Source: Spirochaetales bacterium (GTDB lineage: Bacteria; Spirochaetota; Spirochaetia; Sphaerochaetales; Sphaerochaetaceae). Taken from it: a DNA stretch of 17,259 bases. Both the position numbers and the translations under genes were made by a program. Positions 13,980 through 17,259 of the stretch are shown here, in pieces. The DNA lies in assembly GCA_017614625.1 (NCBI GenBank), contig JAGABK010000193.1, positions 1-17,259 on the forward strand. Reading direction: 5' to 3'. The notes under the pieces are model-generated. The model saw only the letters and a program-made list of their open reading frames with translations, was not told where the DNA came from and searched no databases. Position 1 is the first letter of the stretch; every line of letters begins with the position of its first letter.

Positions 13980-14567
13980 ATGAGGGTCCTGAAGGAAGAA
14001 CGGACGACCGAGCTCGTCGTCAAGAAATCACGCTTCATCTCAATCGCCAAGGTCTGCGCAAGTCCTGCGGACGTAAAGCGCCTTGTGGACGAGACGCGCG
14101 CCATGTATCCAGACGCCACCCATGTCGTGCACGCCGCAGTCATGGGAAACCAGTTCTCCTTCTCCGACGACCACGAGCCCAAGAACACGGCAGGCCGTCC
14201 GGCCCTGGAAGTCCTCAAGGGTTCGGGAATCACCAACATCATAGTCCTGATCGTCCGCTACTTCGGCGGGACGCTGCTGGGAACCGGGGGTCTGGTCAAG
14301 GCCTACGGTGACAGCACAAAACTCGTCCTGGACGGGATACAGACGGAGGAGCTTGTCGAGAAGATCTCCTTCTCCGTGACGATCGGTTACGAGATGTACG
14401 AGAACGTGAAACGCATCCTCTCTGCGGTCGCAGCGGATTCCGTCAGCGAGGACTTCGCCACCGAGATAACGATAACCGGCAGGATCCCCCTCTCCGGGAA
14501 GGACGACCTCTCGTCGCGGATCTCGGACCTTTCCAACGGGCAGAGGACCGTTGTCTTCGGACAATAG
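13980..14567 (+). CDS. YigZ/IMPACT family (UPF0029) protein
   Basis: A 195-residue cytoplasmic protein of the YigZ/IMPACT family. The UPF0029-type block is clear: FSDDHEPKNTAGRPALEVL (61-79), then IVRYFGGTLLGTGGLVKAYG (91-110). The usual DDGEP reads DDHEP here. The C-terminal ~60 residues correspond to the small ferredoxin-like domain commonly attached in bacterial YigZ. The family links to translation or stress regulation in eukaryotes (IMPACT), but the bacterial biochemical role is not settled, so I assign none. No alternative start exists upstream because TAG (13968-13970) is in frame. The glycerate kinase start follows after 16 bases. Confidence 0.92.
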   Translation: MRVLKEERTTELVVKKSRFISIAKVCASPADVKRLVDETRAMYPDATHVVHAAVMGNQFSFSDDHEPKNTAGRPALEVLKGSGITNIIVLIVRYFGGTLLGTGGLVKAYGDSTKLVLDGIQTEELVEKISFSVTIGYEMYENVKRILSAVAADSVSEDFATEITITGRIPLSGKDDLSSRISDLSNGQRTVVFGQ

Positions 14568-14583
14568 AAGCAGGAGACAGAGC

Positions 14584-15819
14584 ATGGGCACATTGCGTCA
14601 GGATGCCGACAGGATAATCAGGGAAGCCATACACGACGCCCTTCCGGACACGGCGGTGAAGAAGGCGCTGAAGGAGATAAGGTTCAACAGCGGAAAGACC
14701 GTACTAATAGCCGCAGGCAAGGCCGCATGGCAGATGGCAAGGGCCGCATGGGACGTTGCCGGAAACAGGATAGACGGAGGCGTGGTCGTCACGAAATACG
14801 AGCATTCGAAGGGGCCTGTAGGAAACCTTGGGATATACGAGGCAGGCCACCCCGTTTCGGATGAGAACAGCTACAGGGCCACACAGCGTGCCCTCGACTG
14901 CGTGTCTGGCCTTTCCGTAAACGACAACGTGCTCTTCCTCCTTTCAGGCGGAGGCTCGGCACTGTTCGAAAAGCCGCTGACGGACGAGGCCGAGTGCCAG
15001 TCCGTGACAAGGCAGCTTCTTAAGAGCGGAGCGAACATCGTGGAGATGAATACCATCCGAAAGCGCCTCTCTGCCGTAAAAGGCGGACGATTCGCCCTGG
15101 CCTGCGCCCCTGCGCATGTCTTCTCCATTGTCCTTTCGGACATCATCGGTGACCCGCTGGACATGATAGCCTCAGGCCCGGCCTATCCGGATTCCTCCAC
15201 CTGCGCCCAGGCTCAGGAGATCTCACGGCGCTACGGCCTGGAGCTTTCCGACAAAGCGAAGGCCCTTCTTGCAACCGAAACACCCAAGACCCTTTCGAAC
15301 GTCACGACCTACATAACGGGCAGCGTGAAGCAGCTCTGCGAGTCTGCCTCAAGGACCGCAGCTGCTCTGGGCTACGAGCCGCGCTTCCTCACCGCAGGCC
15401 TTGACTGCGAAGCCCGCGACGCAGGAACCTGGCTGGCAGCGATGGCCCGGGAAAACCAGGACACCGGAAAATCCCTGGCCTTCATAGCCGGAGGGGAAAC
15501 CGTCGTCCACCTCACAGGACACGGCCTCGGAGGCCGCAACCAGGAGATCGCCCTGTCGGCTGCACGCGGCATTTCGGGACTGAGGGACACCTGCGTCTTC
15601 TCCGTGGGTTCAGACGGAACGGACGGACCGACGGACGCCGCAGGCGGTTTCTGCGACCAGGACACGCAGGAGAACCTCAGGGCACAGGGAATCGACATAG
15701 ACTCCGTCCTTGCCGACAACGACGCCTACCACGCCCTCCGGAAGTGCGGAGGCCTCGTGGTCACGGGCGCCACGGGAACCAACGTCAACGACCTCACCGT
15801 CCTTCTGATCAAACGGTAA
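14584..15819 (+). CDS. Glycerate 2-kinase (GckA/TtuD type, MOFRL family)
   Basis: A 411-residue cytoplasmic kinase that phosphorylates D-glycerate with ATP to 2-phosphoglycerate. The N-terminal domain shows AAGKAAWQMA with conserved Lys46, AGHPVSDEN, the glycine-rich LLSGGGSALFEKP and the VKGGRFA segment, followed by GDPLDMIASGPAYPDSSTC. The C-terminal MOFRL domain has AGGETVVHLTGHGLGGRNQE and SDGTDGPTDAAGG, ending in GATGTNVNDL. These are all strong family landmarks, and the length is normal. ATG 14584 is preceded by GGAG (14573-14576) with a seven-base spacer; an in-frame ATG at 14551 would overlap the YigZ gene. In some bacteria such kinases serve glyoxylate, tartrate or serine pathways, but no neighbour here indicates which one. 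Confidence 0.94.
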   Translation: MGTLRQDADRIIREAIHDALPDTAVKKALKEIRFNSGKTVLIAAGKAAWQMARAAWDVAGNRIDGGVVVTKYEHSKGPVGNLGIYEAGHPVSDENSYRATQRALDCVSGLSVNDNVLFLLSGGGSALFEKPLTDEAECQSVTRQLLKSGANIVEMNTIRKRLSAVKGGRFALACAPAHVFSIVLSDIIGDPLDMIASGPAYPDSSTCAQAQEISRRYGLELSDKAKALLATETPKTLSNVTTYITGSVKQLCESASRTAAALGYEPRFLTAGLDCEARDAGTWLAAMARENQDTGKSLAFIAGGETVVHLTGHGLGGRNQEIALSAARGISGLRDTCVFSVGSDGTDGPTDAAGGFCDQDTQENLRAQGIDIDSVLADNDAYHALRKCGGLVVTGATGTNVNDLTVLLIKR

Positions 15820-15867
15820 AGAAATCAAGAAACAGAAAGGACTCTTTAATGTATCGCCGGAAACTGA

Positions 15868-15873
15868 TATCAT
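15868..15873 (+). promoter_or_regulatory. Possible extended -10 for the Bax inhibitor-1-like gene
   Basis: TATCAT is preceded by TGA, giving TGNTATCAT in the 90-base gap after the glycerate kinase. A T-rich TTTAAT lies 17 bases upstream (15845-15850). The match is modest. Confidence 0.3.
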
Positions 15874-15909
15874 GGCCTTTGGGTAATGAATTCAACTAGG
15901 AGGCAGATA

Positions 15910-16740
15910 ATGGCTGGCACATTGTCTACAACAGAAAGCAAAGGCGGCTACCTGTTCGGTTCCAATCCGATCATCCGCAAGCTGTCCAGAATACAGGAAA
16001 CCGACGAAGACAACTGCTGTTCGTTCGGCGGCATAATCGCAAAGCTCATCTACTTCATGCTCATGGTTCTGGCGGGAATACTTCTCAACGTCATCATGGG
16101 CGGAAAATGGGGCGGAGAGATCATTGAGATAACCGACACCGCCATCACGGCCACTTCAAACGAGGCCATCGCGCTGGGCGTCGCGGCTGTCGCTCTCATC
16201 CTCTCGCCGATCCTCGCCATGCTCATCAAGGTCACCATTCCCGTGACGGGCGCCCTCTTCTGCGTAAGCACAGGCTTCGTCATCTCATGGGCCGGAAGCA
16301 CGTTCGGCAAGGAATACGCATCGACCATCTGGCTCGCGCTTCTGGTCACTGCAGTGGTCGTCATGACAATGGGATTCCTCTACTTCTCCGGAAAGGTCAG
16401 GGTCACGAAGAAATTCAGGACGGTCATCCTCGTCCTCTTCCTCGGATCCATCTTCTCCAGCGTGATCGTCGCGATCCTCTCGCTCATCCCCGCCACCAGA
16501 TCCTTCACGCAAAGCCTCGTGGAGAACGGCGTCATCAACATCGGGGCAAGCGTGCTCATGATCATCATCGCATCGCTCTTCCTTCTGGTCGATTTCGACA
16601 CGATCAGACGCTCGGTCGATGACGGACTTCCCCGGAAGTACGAATGGTACGCATCGTTCGGACTGGCATTCAGCATCATTTGGCTCTTCTTCAAGGTTCT
16701 CGAGCTGCTCGGGAAGCTGAAGGGCAGCAAAAACAACTGA
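15910..16740 (+). CDS. Bax inhibitor-1/YccA-like integral membrane protein
   Basis: A 276-residue inner-membrane protein with about seven hydrophobic segments (~42-65, 84-105, 108-128, 138-159, 167-192, 207-227 and 246-268). It opens with GGYLFGSNPIIRKLSR, a usual N-terminus for the larger bacterial Bax inhibitor-1-like group, before the first membrane helix. The diagnostic C-terminus is VDFDTIRRSVDDGLPRKY followed by EWYASFGLAF and a final helix with KVLELLG. The acidic residues in VDFD and its surroundings correspond to the pH-sensing acidic residues known in some BI-1 family calcium channels. Function in bacteria is uncertain. AGGAGG at 15898-15903, six bases before ATG 15910, decides the start; an in-frame ATG at 15886 precedes that site and is not used. 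Confidence 0.88.
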   Translation: MAGTLSTTESKGGYLFGSNPIIRKLSRIQETDEDNCCSFGGIIAKLIYFMLMVLAGILLNVIMGGKWGGEIIEITDTAITATSNEAIALGVAAVALILSPILAMLIKVTIPVTGALFCVSTGFVISWAGSTFGKEYASTIWLALLVTAVVVMTMGFLYFSGKVRVTKKFRTVILVLFLGSIFSSVIVAILSLIPATRSFTQSLVENGVINIGASVLMIIIASLFLLVDFDTIRRSVDDGLPRKYEWYASFGLAFSIIWLFFKVLELLGKLKGSKNN

Positions 16741-16770
16741 CATAAGAAAACGGAAAGAGGAGAAAAACCT

Positions 16771-17259
16771 ATGAGAAAAACCCTGATCGTTCTTCTCGTC
16801 CTCGTCGCTGCTGCAGGTCTCGTCTTCGCACAGACGAACAACATGCAGAAGATCTACTCCACGACATCGGACGAGTACGCAGCAATCAAGTACCTGTACA
16901 TTGCACAGGGCCACAGCCTGCCTTCCACGACGGGACCGTGGAGCGCCGACGAGCTTGCCAAGATGCTGGAAGTCCTTGACTACGGCAGTCTGGACAACAC
17001 GCAGAAGGCCATGTACGACTCCGTGAGCGCATCCATTTACGCCAGACCGGAAGCGGACAAGGAGAAAGTGGGCTTCAACTTCGATGTCCTTCTGGATCTC
17101 GAGGGATACTACCACACCAACACCGACGGAGCGGCCAGGACGGCCCATTCGAACGGCCACGACATCACGGAGAAAGCCTTCCAGGGCAATCACTGGATCT
17201 ACAGCGAGAAGGACCAGAAGCCCCTGCTGACATTCCAGCTCGAGACCTACGTGACAGAC
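16771..17259 (+). CDS. Exported protein of unknown function, 5' portion
   Basis: The open frame begins at ATG 16771 with GAGGAG at 16757-16762, eight bases before, and runs off the right edge with no stop, giving 163 visible residues. The N-terminus is a signal peptide, RK then a hydrophobic core, with a predicted type I cleavage after GLVFA, so the mature protein begins with Gln21. After that comes an acidic-polar helix-rich part containing LYIAQGHSLPS and PWSADELAKMLEVLD, followed by a Gly/Tyr/Asn-rich section beginning near VGFNFDVLLDLEGYYHT that looks beta-stranded. This arrangement would suit an outer-membrane or periplasmic protein, possibly a beta-barrel, but I recognise no family. It is 30 bases after the BI-1-like gene, so it is probably co-transcribed. 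Confidence 0.72.
   Translation, partial: MRKTLIVLLVLVAAAGLVFAQTNNMQKIYSTTSDEYAAIKYLYIAQGHSLPSTTGPWSADELAKMLEVLDYGSLDNTQKAMYDSVSASIYARPEADKEKVGFNFDVLLDLEGYYHTNTDGAARTAHSNGHDITEKAFQGNHWIYSEKDQKPLLTFQLETYVTD

Noticed and set aside
15820..15909. Terminator after the glycerate kinase
   Set aside because: The best candidate, AAAG-GACT-CTTT, has only four base pairs and no T run. No convincing terminator is seen.

Overview
The window is a gene-dense, GC-rich bacterial chromosome segment with no rRNA, tRNA, CRISPR array or mobile element that I can see. Three lipoproteins carry short spirochaete-like lipoboxes ending in Cys, and one further exported protein has an 'FAQ' cleavage site. Together with an unusual MalF and a host-associated-style starch locus, this suggests a spirochaete (Spirochaetota, perhaps Sphaerochaeta- or Treponema-like). 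That placement is an inference of moderate confidence; no taxonomic marker gene is present.

Region 1 (2-8475, + strand) is a starch/maltodextrin locus: the 3' end of a type I pullulanase, a multi-domain Thr-linker lipoprotein that looks like a surface starch-binding protein, then malE, malF, malG and a lipoprotein alpha-amylase-family (GH13) enzyme. Pullulanase would debranch, the binding lipoprotein would hold the polysaccharide, the amylase-family enzyme would trim oligosaccharides, and MalEFG would import them. No transport ATPase (MalK/MsmX) and no regulator lie in the window. A strong sigma70-type promoter precedes the binding lipoprotein. An intrinsic terminator sits between it and malE, a small hairpin surrounds the malE stop codon, and malF lacks a Shine-Dalgarno sequence. 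These look like steps that lower expression along the operon.

Region 2 (8489-12977, - strand) is a tightly packed five-gene operon read from right to left: deoC, an enlarged thymidine-kinase-like protein, a PLP aminotransferase, a VUT-family (queuosine-precursor-type) transporter and a short-chain dehydrogenase. Two of the junctions overlap or nearly touch. Nucleoside and nucleobase salvage is the most obvious common theme, but the aminotransferase and dehydrogenase substrates are unknown.

Region 3 (13054-15819, + strand) holds an aldo/keto reductase, a YigZ/IMPACT-family protein and a glycerate 2-kinase. The first two have a -10-like hexamer exactly 6 nt before ATG and no convincing Shine-Dalgarno sequence, so they may be leaderless mRNAs. 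The aldo/keto reductase and deoC promoters diverge with overlapping -35 elements.

Region 4 (15910-17259, + strand) encodes a Bax inhibitor-1/YccA-like membrane protein and the start of an exported protein of unknown function that runs off the end. No gene-free stretch exceeds about 110 bases.
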